Positions 52,335 to 61,673 of a stretch of DNA of 64,000 nt are shown piece by piece. This DNA is from Paraburkholderia silvatlantica (lineage in GTDB: Bacteria; Pseudomonadota; Gammaproteobacteria; Burkholderiales; Burkholderiaceae), in NCBI RefSeq assembly GCF_003096715.1, contig NZ_QEOL01000032.1, positions 18,258 through 82,257 on the forward strand, given 5' to 3'. A program made the translations under genes and the position numbers. The notes below the pieces were generated by a model. The model made no database searches and was not told the origin of the DNA. It worked only from the letters and a program-made list of their open reading frames with translations. Position 1 is the stretch's first letter; each line of letters begins with the position of its first letter.

Positions 52335-52856
52335 ATGACCCGCCGCGCCAGCCCGCCCAATTTCGACGACGGCGCATTCCGCCGCGCGCTTGGCCAGTTC
52401 GCCACCGGCGTGACCGTGATCACGACGCGCGCGCCCGATGGCACGCTCATCGGCATCACGGCCAGCTCGTTCAATTCGGTCTCGCTCAATCCGCCGCTCG
52501 TGCTGTGGAGCCTCGCCACGCGCTCGGCGTCCATGCCCGTGTTCCGCTCGAACAGCCATTATGTGGTCAATGTGCTCGCCGCGTCGCAGCTCGACCTGTG
52601 CAAGCGCTTTGCGACCGTGAAGGGCGACCGTTTCGAGGGCGTCTCGCACGCGGCCGGCGACACCGGCATGCCCGTGCTGGACGGCGCAATCGCGTGGTTC
52701 GAGTGCCACAACCGCAGCCGCTACGACGAAGGCGACCACGTGATTTTCGTCGGCGAAGTGGAACGCTGCGGCGTGCGCGAGGACGGCACGGAGGCTTCGC
52801 CGCTCGTCTTCCACGGCGGCGCGTTCCACCAGCTCCAGTCGCTCCCGGATACTTGA
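52335..52856 (+). CDS. Flavin reductase-like domain protein
   Basis: 173 residues: FRRALGQFATGVTVITTRAP, GITASSFNSVSLNPPLVLWS, FRSNSHYVVNVLAASQ, and the C-terminal DHVIFVGEVERC. This is the FMN-binding split-barrel family that supplies reduced flavin to monooxygenases (HpaC-like). Convergent with kynR; partner oxygenase not in view. The region 52095-52334 upstream holds the tandem repeat and no gene. Confidence 0.88.
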   Translation: MTRRASPPNFDDGAFRRALGQFATGVTVITTRAPDGTLIGITASSFNSVSLNPPLVLWSLATRSASMPVFRSNSHYVVNVLAASQLDLCKRFATVKGDRFEGVSHAAGDTGMPVLDGAIAWFECHNRSRYDEGDHVIFVGEVERCGVREDGTEASPLVFHGGAFHQLQSLPDT

Positions 52857-52886
52857 CGGGGCGGGGCGCCCCCCCGTCGGTCCCGT

Positions 52887-53393
52887 TTATGCCGGCGCGC
52901 TCTTCGGCTCGCGCTGCGCGATCAGGTCCACGGGCACGCCCACTTCCACCTTGAGCGTCGTGAGCACGATGTTCGAGCGGATGTCCATCACGCCCGGCGC
53001 CTTGTACAGCTTGTTGAGCACGAAGTCCGAGTAGTGCTTCAGGTTGTGCGCGAGCACGCGCAGCAGGTAGTGCGTCTCGCCCGTCACCACATACGCCCCC
53101 ACCACCTCCGGCCAGTCGCGCAGCGCCGTGACGAAACGCTCGTGCCAGCTCTCCTGGTCGTTGCGCATCGACACCTGCACGAACGCCTCCATCTCGAAGC
53201 CGAGAATCTCCCGGTTCAGACTCGCGCGGTAGCGCTCCACCACCCCCTGCTCCTCGAGCAGCCGCAAACGGCGCAGGCACGCCGATGGCGAAAGCGAAAT
53301 GCGCTCCGCCAGATCGAGATTACTGATCCGCCCCTCGTTTTGCAGCACGGCGAGAATACGGCAATCGGTAGCATCCAGCGAGATTGCGTTCAT
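52887..53393 (-). CDS. kynR: Lrp/AsnC-family regulator of the kynurenine operon
   Basis: 168 residues. Winged helix (LDLAERISLSPSACLRRLRL) and an RAM domain (AYVVTGETHYLLRVLAHNLK, GVMDIRSNIVLTTLK). Divergent from kynB, matching the KynR-kynBU arrangement known from Pseudomonas, where KynR activates tryptophan breakdown in response to kynurenine. The gene name is by context. The shared 191-bp promoter region (53394-53584) is visibly less GC-rich. Confidence 0.85.
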   Translation of the reverse strand: MNAISLDATDCRILAVLQNEGRISNLDLAERISLSPSACLRRLRLLEEQGVVERYRASLNREILGFEMEAFVQVSMRNDQESWHERFVTALRDWPEVVGAYVVTGETHYLLRVLAHNLKHYSDFVLNKLYKAPGVMDIRSNIVLTTLKVEVGVPVDLIAQREPKSAPA

Positions 53394-53584
53394 ATTTGGT
53401 CTCCATTCCCGTCTTGAGACAAATTATGTGCCAACAACTGTAGTTTGCGGCGTTTTTTTTGCAAGCACATTTCGCGCGGGGTTGCCTATCATTCGAAGCA
53501 TCAGCCTTGCATGGGGCAGCACTCAGCGCTAAAGCGCCGAGTGCTGCCGACAAGGAGACAACGCAGACGCAAGCCGGCTTTGAC

Positions 53585-54229
53585 ATGACAGAGATCAAGG
53601 ACATTTCCCCCCCGATTCATCCCGAAACGCCCGTCTGGCCCGGCGATACGCCCGTTGGCGTCGAGCGCGTATGGCGCATGGAGGCAGGCTCGCCGGTCAA
53701 CGTCGCGCGCGTGACGCTGTCGCCGCACACCGGCGCGCACACCGACGCCCCGCTGCATTACGACGCCGAAGGCGCGCCGATCGGCGAGGTGCCGCTCGAC
53801 ACGTATATCGGCGCATGCCGCGTGATTCATTGCGTGGGCGCCGCGCCGCTCGTGCTGCCCGAACACGTGAAAGGCGCGCTGCCGGGCGTCCCGCCGCGCG
53901 TGCTGCTGCGCACCTACGCGCACGCGCCGCAGGACCGCTGGGACAGCAGGTTTTGCGCCGTGGCGCCGGAAACGATCGATCTGCTCGCTGCGCACGGCGT
54001 GCGTCTCATCGGCATCGACACGCCCTCGCTCGACCCGCAGGAGTCGAAGACGATGGACGCGCATCACCGCATCCGCGCCCATGGCATGGCGATCCTCGAA
54101 GGCGTCGTGCTCGACGCCGTCGCGCCCGGCGACTACGAACTGATCGCCTTGCCGCTGAAGTTCGCGACGCTCGACGCCAGCCCCGTGCGCGCCGTGCTGC
54201 GCGCGTTGCCGCAAGCCGCCGCCAGCTGA
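53585..54229 (+). CDS. kynB: Kynurenine formamidase
   Basis: 214 residues. Metal-dependent cyclase-like hydrolase turning N-formylkynurenine into kynurenine. The metal motif is LSPHTGAHTDAPLHYDAEG, followed by LIGIDTPSLDPQESKTMDAH with HRI. MTEIKDISPPIHPETPVWPG is the family start; the open frame upstream of 53585 is leader. First gene of kynB-kynU-kynA. Confidence 0.95.
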   Translation: MTEIKDISPPIHPETPVWPGDTPVGVERVWRMEAGSPVNVARVTLSPHTGAHTDAPLHYDAEGAPIGEVPLDTYIGACRVIHCVGAAPLVLPEHVKGALPGVPPRVLLRTYAHAPQDRWDSRFCAVAPETIDLLAAHGVRLIGIDTPSLDPQESKTMDAHHRIRAHGMAILEGVVLDAVAPGDYELIALPLKFATLDASPVRAVLRALPQAAAS

Positions 54230-54265
54230 ATCCCCGCTCAATCCGACACAGAACGAAACACCGAC

Positions 54266-55516
54266 ATGAACGACCGCAACGAAGCCCTGGCAGCCGATCG
54301 CGCCGATCCGCTCGCCGCCCTGCGCGAGCAATTCACGCTCGCAGCCGGCACCCTCTATCTCGACGGCAACTCGCTCGGCGTGCCGCCCTCGGCCTCGGCC
54401 GCGCGCGCGCAGGCCGTGATCGGCGGCGAATGGGGCGAAGGCCTCATCCGCAGCTGGAACACGGCGGGCTGGTTCGCCATGCCCAGGCGTCTGGGCAACA
54501 AGCTCGCGAAGCTGATCGGCGCGGCCGACGACGAAGTCGTCGTCACCGACACCATCTCGATCAACCTCTTCAAGGCGCTTTCCGCCGCGCTGCGCGTGCA
54601 GAACGCGCGCGACCCGAAGCGCCGCGTGATCGTCTCGGAGCGCTCGAACTTTCCGAGCGACCTGTACATCGCGCAAGGACTCATCGAGCAGCTCGACCGC
54701 GGCTATGAACTGCGCCTCGTCGACGATCCTGCCGAACTGCGCGCCGCGATCCGCGAAGACGTGGCGGTGGCGATGATCACGCACGTGAACTACCGCACGG
54801 GCGAGATGCACGACATGCGCGCGCTCACCGCGCATATTCACGCGCAGGGCACGCTCGCGCTGTGGGATCTCGCGCATTCGGCGGGCGCCGTGCCGGTCGA
54901 CCTGAACGGCGCGAACGCCGACTACGCCGTGGGCTGCACGTACAAGTACCTGAACGGCGGCCCCGGCTCGCCCGGTTTCGTGTGGGTGCCGAAGCGGCAT
55001 CAGGATGCGTTCTCGCAGCCGCTCTCGGGCTGGTGGGGGCACAAGTCGCCGTTCGAAATGGACCCTGTCTATCGTCCGGACAACGGCATCGGCCGCTATC
55101 TGTGCGGCACGCAGCCGATCGTTTCGATGGCGCTCGTCGAATGCGGTCTCGACGTGTTCCTGCAAACCGACATGCAGGCCGTTCGCCGCAAGTCGCTCGC
55201 GCTCACCGATCTCTTCATCGAACTGGTCGAGACCCGCTGCAAGGAATTCGGCCTCACGCTCGTCACACCCCGCGAACACGCCCAGCGCGGCTCGCACGTG
55301 AGCTTCGAGCATCCGCACGGCTATGAGGTGATGCAGGCGCTGATCGCGCGCGGCGTGATCGGCGACTATCGCGAGCCGCGCGTGCTGCGCTTCGGCTTCA
55401 CGCCGCTGTATCTGCGTTACGTCGATGTGTGGGACGCCGTGGAAACGCTGCGCGACGTGCTCGCCACCGGGTCCTGGCGCAAGCCCGAATTCGCCGAGCG
55501 CGGCGCGGTAACCTGA
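54266..55516 (+). CDS. kynU: Kynureninase
   Basis: 416 residues. PLP enzyme splitting kynurenine into anthranilate and alanine. PLP lysine in YAVGCTYKYLNGGPGSPGF; LALWDLAHSAGAVPVDLNGA carries the cofactor aspartate; early block YLDGNSLGVPPSASA. 36 bp after kynB, 10 bp before kynA. Confidence 0.96.
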   Translation: MNDRNEALAADRADPLAALREQFTLAAGTLYLDGNSLGVPPSASAARAQAVIGGEWGEGLIRSWNTAGWFAMPRRLGNKLAKLIGAADDEVVVTDTISINLFKALSAALRVQNARDPKRRVIVSERSNFPSDLYIAQGLIEQLDRGYELRLVDDPAELRAAIREDVAVAMITHVNYRTGEMHDMRALTAHIHAQGTLALWDLAHSAGAVPVDLNGANADYAVGCTYKYLNGGPGSPGFVWVPKRHQDAFSQPLSGWWGHKSPFEMDPVYRPDNGIGRYLCGTQPIVSMALVECGLDVFLQTDMQAVRRKSLALTDLFIELVETRCKEFGLTLVTPREHAQRGSHVSFEHPHGYEVMQALIARGVIGDYREPRVLRFGFTPLYLRYVDVWDAVETLRDVLATGSWRKPEFAERGAVT

Positions 55517-55526
55517 GGAGCGGCAG

Positions 55527-56489
55527 ATGAACGATCACATGCAAATCCCGGGCATGCCCGACGCGGGTGAAACCGCGAGTGAAACCCATGGCGCCGCACG
55601 TGGCGGCTGCCCGTTCGGACACGGCGCCGCCGCGCCCGCTTCCGCTGCGCAAGCGCCTGAGGCGCAAGGCGAAGGCTGGCACGACGCGCAGCTCGACTTC
55701 TCGAAGTCGATGAGCTACGGCGACTACCTCGCGCTCGACGCGGTGCTTAACGCGCAGCATCCGCTCTCGCCCGACCACAACGAGATGCTGTTCATCGTGC
55801 AGCATCAAACGAGTGAGCTGTGGATGAAGCTCGCGCTCTACGAATTGCGCGCAGCGCTCGCTAACGTGCACCGCGACGCGCTGCCGCCCGCGTTCAAGCA
55901 GCTCGCGCGCGTCTCGCGCATCATGGAGCAGCTCGTGCAGGCGTGGAACGTCCTCTCGACGCTCACGCCCTCCGAGTACACGGCCATGCGGCCGTATCTG
56001 GGCGCGTCGTCGGGCTTCCAGTCGTATCAATACCGGCAGATCGAGTTCCTGCTCGGCAACAAGAACGTGCAGATGCTCAAGCCGCACGAGCATCGGGCCG
56101 AGATTTTCGAGCAGGTGAAAGGGACGCTCGAAGCCCCCTCGTTCTACGACGAAGTCATCCGCCTGCTCGCGCGGCGCGGCTTTGCGATCGCGCCCGAGCG
56201 CCTGAACCGCGACTGGACCCTGCCGACCGAACACGACGCCAGCGTCGAGGCGGCGTGGCTGGAGGTGTACCGCAATCCTTCGGAGTACTGGGATTTGTAC
56301 GAGATGGCCGAGGAACTCGTCGATCTCGAAGACGCGTTCCGTCAATGGCGCTTTCGCCACGTGACGACGGTCGAGCGCATCATCGGCTTCAAGCAGGGCA
56401 CGGGCGGCACGAATGGCGCACCGTATCTGCGCAAGATGCTCGATGTCGTGCTCTTTCCCGAGCTGTGGCACGTGCGCACGGTGCTGTAA
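55527..56489 (+). CDS. kynA: Tryptophan 2,3-dioxygenase
   Basis: 320 residues. Haem enzyme that opens the tryptophan indole ring. SYGDYLALDAVLNAQHPLSP, FIVQHQTSELWMKLALYEL, GASSGFQSYQYRQIEFLLGN and FKQGTGGTNGAPYLRKMLD are diagnostic. The first 50 residues (GGCPFGHGAAAPASAAQAP) are a low-complexity leader common in Burkholderia. GGAGCGGCAG precedes the ATG. Last gene of the operon, followed by a terminator. Confidence 0.96.
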   Translation: MNDHMQIPGMPDAGETASETHGAARGGCPFGHGAAAPASAAQAPEAQGEGWHDAQLDFSKSMSYGDYLALDAVLNAQHPLSPDHNEMLFIVQHQTSELWMKLALYELRAALANVHRDALPPAFKQLARVSRIMEQLVQAWNVLSTLTPSEYTAMRPYLGASSGFQSYQYRQIEFLLGNKNVQMLKPHEHRAEIFEQVKGTLEAPSFYDEVIRLLARRGFAIAPERLNRDWTLPTEHDASVEAAWLEVYRNPSEYWDLYEMAEELVDLEDAFRQWRFRHVTTVERIIGFKQGTGGTNGAPYLRKMLDVVLFPELWHVRTVL

Positions 56490-56512
56490 CGCGATTCGCC
56501 CCGCTCTAAAGA

Positions 56513-56545
56513 AAAATGCCCGCCAGGCGATGGCGGGCATTTTTT
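56513..56545. terminator. Terminator between kynA and purM
   Basis: AAAATGCCCGCC-AGGCGAT-GGCGGGCATTTT with further T; a symmetrical stem that serves both converging genes. Confidence 0.88.
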
Positions 56546-56564
56546 GCGTGGGAACGCGTGAGGC

Positions 56565-57650
56565 TTAGACCACCACGGTCTGCGCTTCGCCTTCCTTGCT
56601 TGCGCGCACGAAGCCGATCTTCCAGACCTGCTCGCCGGCGGCTGCGAGCAGCGCGGCGGCTGCATCGGCCTGGTCCGCCGCCACGACCACGGCCATGCCG
56701 ATGCCGCAGTTGAACACGCGGTGCATTTCCGCATCGGCCACGCCACCGTGCTTTTGCAGCCACGTGAAGAGCGGCGGCAGCGGCCATGCCGCGTGGTTCA
56801 GTTCAGCCGTGAGGCCTTCGCGCAGCACGCGCGGAATGTTCTCGACGAGGCCGCCGCCCGTGATGTGCGCCATGCCCTTCACGGTGATGGTTTCCATCAG
56901 CTTGAGCAGCGGCTTCACGTAGATGCGCGTGGGCGCCATCAGCGCGTCGGCGAGCGAACGGCCGTCGAAGTCGGCGGCGAGGTCCGGCTGCGCGCGCTCG
57001 ATGATCTTGCGCACGAGCGAGAAGCCGTTCGAGTGGATGCCGCTCGAGGCGAGGCCCAGCACCACGTCGCCCGGGGCGATCGTGCTGCCGTCGATGATCT
57101 TGCTCTTTTCGACCGCGCCCACCGCGAAGCCGGCGAGATCGTATTCGCCGTCGGGGTACATGCCCGGCATTTCGGCCGTTTCACCGCCGATCAGCGCGCA
57201 GCCCGACAGTTCGCAGCCTTGCGCGATGCCCTTGACGACCGTGGCCGCCGTATCGACATCGAGCTTGCCGCAGGCGAAGTAGTCGAGGAAGAAGAGCGGC
57301 TCGGCGCCCTGCACGAGGATGTCGTTTACGCTCATCGCGACGAGATCCTGGCCGACCGTGTCGTGTTTGTTCAGATGAAACGCGAGGCGCAGCTTGGTGC
57401 CCACGCCGTCGGTGCCCGACACGAGCACGGGCTCCCTGTACTTCTTCGGCACTTCGAAAAGCGCGCCGAATCCGCCGATGCCGCCCATCACGCCGTCGCG
57501 CAGGGTCTTCTTCGCAAAGGGCTTGATGCGGTCGACGAGCGCGTCACCCGCGTCGATGTCCACGCCCGCGTCGCGGTAGGAAAGGCCTTGGCCCTGCGCA
57601 TGTTCCTGCGATGGGTCCTGATTAGCGGGGCCGGATTTCGGTTGATTCAT
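56565..57650 (-). CDS. purM: Phosphoribosylformylglycinamidine cyclo-ligase
   Basis: 361 residues. The fifth step of purine synthesis (AIR synthetase). Family blocks: LSYRDAGVDIDAGDALVDRI, PVLVSGTDGVGTKLRLAF, GCALIGGETAEMPGMY and MAHITGGGLVENIPRVL. Divergent from hda across 284 bp that hold a transporter remnant. Confidence 0.96.
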   Translation of the reverse strand: MNQPKSGPANQDPSQEHAQGQGLSYRDAGVDIDAGDALVDRIKPFAKKTLRDGVMGGIGGFGALFEVPKKYREPVLVSGTDGVGTKLRLAFHLNKHDTVGQDLVAMSVNDILVQGAEPLFFLDYFACGKLDVDTAATVVKGIAQGCELSGCALIGGETAEMPGMYPDGEYDLAGFAVGAVEKSKIIDGSTIAPGDVVLGLASSGIHSNGFSLVRKIIERAQPDLAADFDGRSLADALMAPTRIYVKPLLKLMETITVKGMAHITGGGLVENIPRVLREGLTAELNHAAWPLPPLFTWLQKHGGVADAEMHRVFNCGIGMAVVVAADQADAAAALLAAAGEQVWKIGFVRASKEGEAQTVVV

Positions 57651-57770
57651 GGGGAAGCGCCAGAAGGTCGGTAAAATGCGATTTTAACCGATTGACGGCG
57701 CCCCGCCGCCGCGGGTGGAGCGAGATCTGGAACGCGCCTCGCCTCGCGCCACACAACCTGAAACCGAGTT

Positions 57771-57911
57771 TTGCCGCAGAACACACCGTATTTCGCACCG
57801 TACCAGCGTCGGGCCGTAATCTGGACCGGGATCGCGCTCGCCCTCGGCAACGTGCTGCGGCGGCCGCGACCCAGTGATTCACACGGTTCTCACGAGAGCA
57901 CGCCTTACTAG
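57771..57911 (+). pseudogene. Remnant of an AI-2E/PerM-type transporter gene
   Basis: A short plus-strand frame reads LPQNTPYFAPYQRRAVIWTG then IALALGNVL and stops 17 codons later. This looks like the N-terminus and first half-helix of the AI-2E/PerM-family transporter that typically sits between purM and hda in Burkholderiaceae. The rest, some 300 residues, is absent and hda follows at once. Reading it as a deletion relic rests on remembered gene order; the 284-bp gap otherwise holds the purM and hda promoters. Confidence 0.4.
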
Positions 57912-57934
57912 AACCGATTCCGTCCAGACAGACC

Positions 57935-59275
57935 GTGCAGCGACAGTTAACGCTCGATCTCGGCACCCCGCCGCCATCGACCTTCGACAACTTCCATATC
58001 GGCGCCAACGCCGAGCTGGTCGCGCGCCTGCGCGGTCTGGACGCGGCGCTCATGGCGGGCCCGATCGCCGATCGCACGTTCTATGTCTGGGGCGAGCCCG
58101 GCAACGGGCGCAGCCACCTGCTGCACGCACTCGCCGACGAAGCGCCGCCGGGCCATGTGCGCTATCTGGGCCCGCAAAGCGCGCTGGCGGCGTTCACGTT
58201 CGATCCGCGCGTGACGATCTACGCGGTGGACGACTGCGATTCGCTCTCGGGCGCGCAGCAAATCGCGCTCTTCAATCTCTTCAACGAGGTGCGCTCGTAC
58301 CCCGCCTGCGCGCTCGTCGCGACGGGCAACGCGCCGCCCATGGGTCTCGCCGTGCGCGAGGATCTGCGCACGCGCCTCGGCTGGGGCCTCGTGTTCCACC
58401 TCGCGCCGCTCTCCGACGAGGGCAAGGCAGCCATCCTCAAGCTCGCGGCGCGCGAGCGCGGCATTGCGCTCGCCGACGACGTGCCCGCCTACCTGCTCAC
58501 GCATTTCCGGCGCGACATGCCGAGCCTGATGGGCTTGCTCGACGCGCTCGACCGCTTCTCGCTCGAACAGAAGCGCGCGGTGACGCTGCCGCTGTTGCGC
58601 GCGATGCTCGCGAAGGGCGTGGGCGATCTGGCGAGCGCGTTGCCGGCGGACGAAGCGCTTCGCGCCGCAGAGCCGGCGCAAACCGGCGAGACGGGCGACG
58701 CGCTCGAAGATGAGGCCAGCGGCGACGCAGCGGCGCAAACGCCAAGCGCTGATGGGAACGAGCCGCCGGCCCCGCCGACGCTCTTCTGCGGCGAGCCGGA
58801 AGCCCCCGCCGCCGGGCCCGACGACGCCCAGCCCTACGAGGCGCCGAAAGCACCGGCCTTGCAGGCGCGCTCATCGGCGCCGGCCCCCTTCGACAAGCCG
58901 ACCGACAACGTCGAAGGCGAATTGGGGGCCAAATATCGTCACGTCGTCCACAAGGAACTGGGCACCGAACTCAAGGGCGAAGTCGAAGCCGACGTGAGCA
59001 ACGAGATGAGCGGCGAGCTGCGCGGCGATCTCGATCCGCCGGCCGGTACCGCCGCACCCGAAGCGCAGACAGGCGAGACGCCGGGACAGACACCGTCGAC
59101 GCCGGATACGTCGGATACGCCCGATAGGCCGGATACGCCGGATACGCCGGAAACGCCGCAATCGCAGGACAGCAAGGCGCCTGCCCAGAACGACGCAGTC
59201 CCCGAATCCCCCGCGGACCCCGCCGCGCCGACGCCGCCCGCCAGCGGCGGCAACGGCGTCTCCCGCTTCAAGTAA
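57935..59275 (+). CDS. hda: DnaA regulatory inactivator Hda with a long C-terminal tail
   Basis: 446 residues from a GTG start. Residues 1-10 (MQRQLTLDLG) form the beta-clamp-binding QLxLxL motif; residues about 20-230 form the AAA+ domain with WGEPGNGRSHLLHALADE (Walker A type), VDDCDSL, and sensor regions GNAPPMGLAVREDLRTRLGW. With the sliding clamp it stimulates DnaA-ATP hydrolysis. Hda normally ends near residue 230-250; here about 200 further residues follow, acidic and rich in P, T, E and D, with repeats such as DTSDTPDRPDTPDTPETP. The tail is in frame and ends just before the next gene. Confidence 0.88.
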   Translation: MQRQLTLDLGTPPPSTFDNFHIGANAELVARLRGLDAALMAGPIADRTFYVWGEPGNGRSHLLHALADEAPPGHVRYLGPQSALAAFTFDPRVTIYAVDDCDSLSGAQQIALFNLFNEVRSYPACALVATGNAPPMGLAVREDLRTRLGWGLVFHLAPLSDEGKAAILKLAARERGIALADDVPAYLLTHFRRDMPSLMGLLDALDRFSLEQKRAVTLPLLRAMLAKGVGDLASALPADEALRAAEPAQTGETGDALEDEASGDAAAQTPSADGNEPPAPPTLFCGEPEAPAAGPDDAQPYEAPKAPALQARSSAPAPFDKPTDNVEGELGAKYRHVVHKELGTELKGEVEADVSNEMSGELRGDLDPPAGTAAPEAQTGETPGQTPSTPDTSDTPDRPDTPDTPETPQSQDSKAPAQNDAVPESPADPAAPTPPASGGNGVSRFK

Positions 59276-59286
59276 AATGAGCGTCC

Positions 59287-59973
59287 ATGGCTAACCTTGC
59301 ACTTTTTGATCTCGATCACACCCTGATCCCCACCGACAGCGACCACGAATGGGGCCGCTTCATGGTGAAGCTCGGCATTGTCGACGGCGAGCGCTTTGCT
59401 CAGCAAAACGACCGCTTCTACGCCGACTACAAGGCCGGCAAGCTCGACATCCACGCGTACCTCGTCGCCATGCTCACGCCGCTCGCGAAATATTCGCGCG
59501 CACAACTCAAGGCATGGCACGACCAGTACATGCACGAGGTGATCAAGCCGACCATCCTGCCGAGCGCGGTCGAGCTCGTGAAAAAGCACAAGGAAGCGGG
59601 CGACCTCTGCTGCGTGGTGACGGCGACCAACGAATTCATCACGGCGCCCATCGCCGAGGTGTTCGGCGTGGACAAGCTGATCGCGTGCGAAGTCGAAACC
59701 GTGGACGGCCATCCGGCATCGGCCTTCACCGGCCGCCCGACGGGCACGCCAAGCTACCGCGAAGGCAAGATCGTGCGCGTCGAGCAATGGCTCGCCTCGC
59801 TCGGCAAGCGCTTTTCGGACTTCGAGCACAGCTACTTCTACAGCGACTCGCACAACGACATTCCGCTGCTCGAAAAAGTCACCGACCCGATCGCCACCAA
59901 CCCCGACGACACCCTGCGCGCTCACGCGCAACAAGCGGGCTGGCGCATTCTCGATTTGTTCCAAGCCCAGTGA
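59287..59973 (+). CDS. HAD-IB family phosphatase
   Basis: 228 residues. Catalytic FDLDHTLIPTDSDHEWGRF (nucleophile Asp), motif II VVTATNEFITAP, motif III/IV KIVRVEQWL and YFYSDSHNDIPLLE. SerB-like fold; homologues in this place are annotated variously as HAD hydrolase or histidinol-phosphatase-like. Substrate unknown. Starts 11 bp after hda and its stop overlaps the pcnB start. Confidence 0.9.
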   Translation: MANLALFDLDHTLIPTDSDHEWGRFMVKLGIVDGERFAQQNDRFYADYKAGKLDIHAYLVAMLTPLAKYSRAQLKAWHDQYMHEVIKPTILPSAVELVKKHKEAGDLCCVVTATNEFITAPIAEVFGVDKLIACEVETVDGHPASAFTGRPTGTPSYREGKIVRVEQWLASLGKRFSDFEHSYFYSDSHNDIPLLEKVTDPIATNPDDTLRAHAQQAGWRILDLFQAQ

Positions 59974-61601
59974 TCAAGAAACTCATCCGCAAGCTGTTCG
60001 GCCAGGACGACGCCGAAGCGGCGCAAGACACCGAAGCCCCCGCCACCGATCCGCATACGGCCTCGCATGAAGGCGCAGCCGCCGTCGCCGGCAGCACCCG
60101 CGCACGCCGCAAGCCGGCCAGCGCGCAGAAGACCTCGAAGCCGCGCGCAGGCATTGGCGCGCCCGACCCGGCCACGCCCATCATCCTTTCCGCCGATGTC
60201 CACGGCATCGATCCCGCGCTGATCTCGCGCAACGCCGTGCGCGTGACCGAAGGTCTGCAGCAGGCGGGCTTCCGCGCGTTCATCGTGGGCGGTGCGGTGC
60301 GAGACCTGCTGCTCGGCATCGCGCCCAAGGACTTCGACGTCGCCACCGACGCCACGCCCGACCAGGTACAGAAGCTGTTCCGCCGCGCGCGCATCATCGG
60401 CCGGCGCTTTCAGATCGTGCACGTGCAGTTCGGCCAGGAAATCATCGAGGTCTCGACATTCCGTGCGCTGGTGGACGCTCCGCCCGCCGATGCCGCACCC
60501 GCTCCGGCGCCCGCCAAACGCATGCGCCGCGACGAGCTCGACCGCAAGACCCACGCCGTGGATGCGAGCGGCCGCGTGCTGCGCGACAACGTCTGGGGCG
60601 AGCAGCACGAAGACGCCACGCGCCGCGACTTCACGATCAACGCGATGTACTACGACCCGGCCACGCAGACGGTGCTCGACTATCACAACGGGATGGCCGA
60701 CATGCGCGCGCGCCTGTTGCGCATGATCGGCGACCCGGCCACGCGTTACCGCGAAGACCCGGTGCGCATGATGCGCGTGGTGCGTTTCGCGGCGAAGCTC
60801 GGCTTCGAGATCGAAGAGCACACGCGCGAGCCGATCACGAAGCTCGCGGATCTCATCAACAACGTGCCGGCGGCGCGTCTGTTCGACGAAATGCTCAAGC
60901 TGCTGCTCTCGGGCCACGCGCTCGAGTGCCTCAGGTGGCTGCGCAAGGAGGGGCTGCATCACGGCCTTCTGCCGCTCCTCGACGTGATTCTCGAGCAGCC
61001 GCAGGGCGAACGCTTCATCACGCTCGCGCTGTCGAACACCGACGCGCGGGTGCGCGCGGGCAAGCCGGTGTCGCCGGGCTTCCTCTTCGCCACGCTGCTT
61101 TGGCACGACGTGCAGCAGCGCTGGCAGCAGTACACGGCCGCGGGCGAAATCCCGGTGCCGGCGCTGCATCGCGCGATGGATGACGTGATCGACGCGCAAA
61201 CCGAGAAGCTCGCGATCCATCGCCGCTACTCGTCGGACATGCGCGAGATCTGGGGCCTGCAGCCGCGCCTCGAAAAACGTGGCCGCGGGGCGCTGAAGCT
61301 GCTGGAACACCAAAGATTTAGAGCAGGGTATGATTTCCTCCTGCTGCGCTGCGAATCGGGCGAGCTGGACGCCGAAGTCGGCCAATGGTGGACCGACTTC
61401 ATTTCCGGCGACACCGCCGCGCGCGAGACGCTTCTCGCGCAGGGCGGCAAGGAGCGCTCGCCGCGCAAACGCCGGCGCCGTGGCGGCGCGAAAAGCCGCA
61501 GGACGGGCGAAGGTGCTGCACAGGAAGGCGGTGCAGCCGGCGAAATGCAGGAAGCCAGCAGTGCAGACTATGACGGCCACGCCGGTCCGCACGAGGACTG
61601 A
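59970..61601 (+). CDS. pcnB: Poly(A) polymerase I
   Basis: 543 residues from a GTG (59970) that overlaps the HAD stop (GTGA). It adds 3' poly(A) tails that promote RNA decay and control ColE1-type plasmid copy number. Nucleotidyltransferase motif IVGGAVRDLLLGIAPKDFDV, then RRDFTINAMYYDPATQTVLD and RYREDPVRMMRVVRFAAKLG. The N-terminal 70 residues are a low-complexity leader and the C-terminus is highly basic (KRRRRGGAKSRR), as in other PcnB. No ATG lies near enough to replace the GTG. Confidence 0.93.
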   Translation: MIKKLIRKLFGQDDAEAAQDTEAPATDPHTASHEGAAAVAGSTRARRKPASAQKTSKPRAGIGAPDPATPIILSADVHGIDPALISRNAVRVTEGLQQAGFRAFIVGGAVRDLLLGIAPKDFDVATDATPDQVQKLFRRARIIGRRFQIVHVQFGQEIIEVSTFRALVDAPPADAAPAPAPAKRMRRDELDRKTHAVDASGRVLRDNVWGEQHEDATRRDFTINAMYYDPATQTVLDYHNGMADMRARLLRMIGDPATRYREDPVRMMRVVRFAAKLGFEIEEHTREPITKLADLINNVPAARLFDEMLKLLLSGHALECLRWLRKEGLHHGLLPLLDVILEQPQGERFITLALSNTDARVRAGKPVSPGFLFATLLWHDVQQRWQQYTAAGEIPVPALHRAMDDVIDAQTEKLAIHRRYSSDMREIWGLQPRLEKRGRGALKLLEHQRFRAGYDFLLLRCESGELDAEVGQWWTDFISGDTAARETLLAQGGKERSPRKRRRRGGAKSRRTGEGAAQEGGAAGEMQEASSADYDGHAGPHED

Positions 61602-61673
61602 CGCCGTGCGGCGTCGCGGCAAGCCGCGGCGCACGCGTGTCGAACCGCAACAAAAGTCGCAGGAAGTGAAGCC

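Noticed and set aside
58939..59964. Minus-strand frame of 341 codons opposite the HAD gene and hda tail
   Set aside because: Shadow of two real plus-strand genes; no domain and no plausible start.
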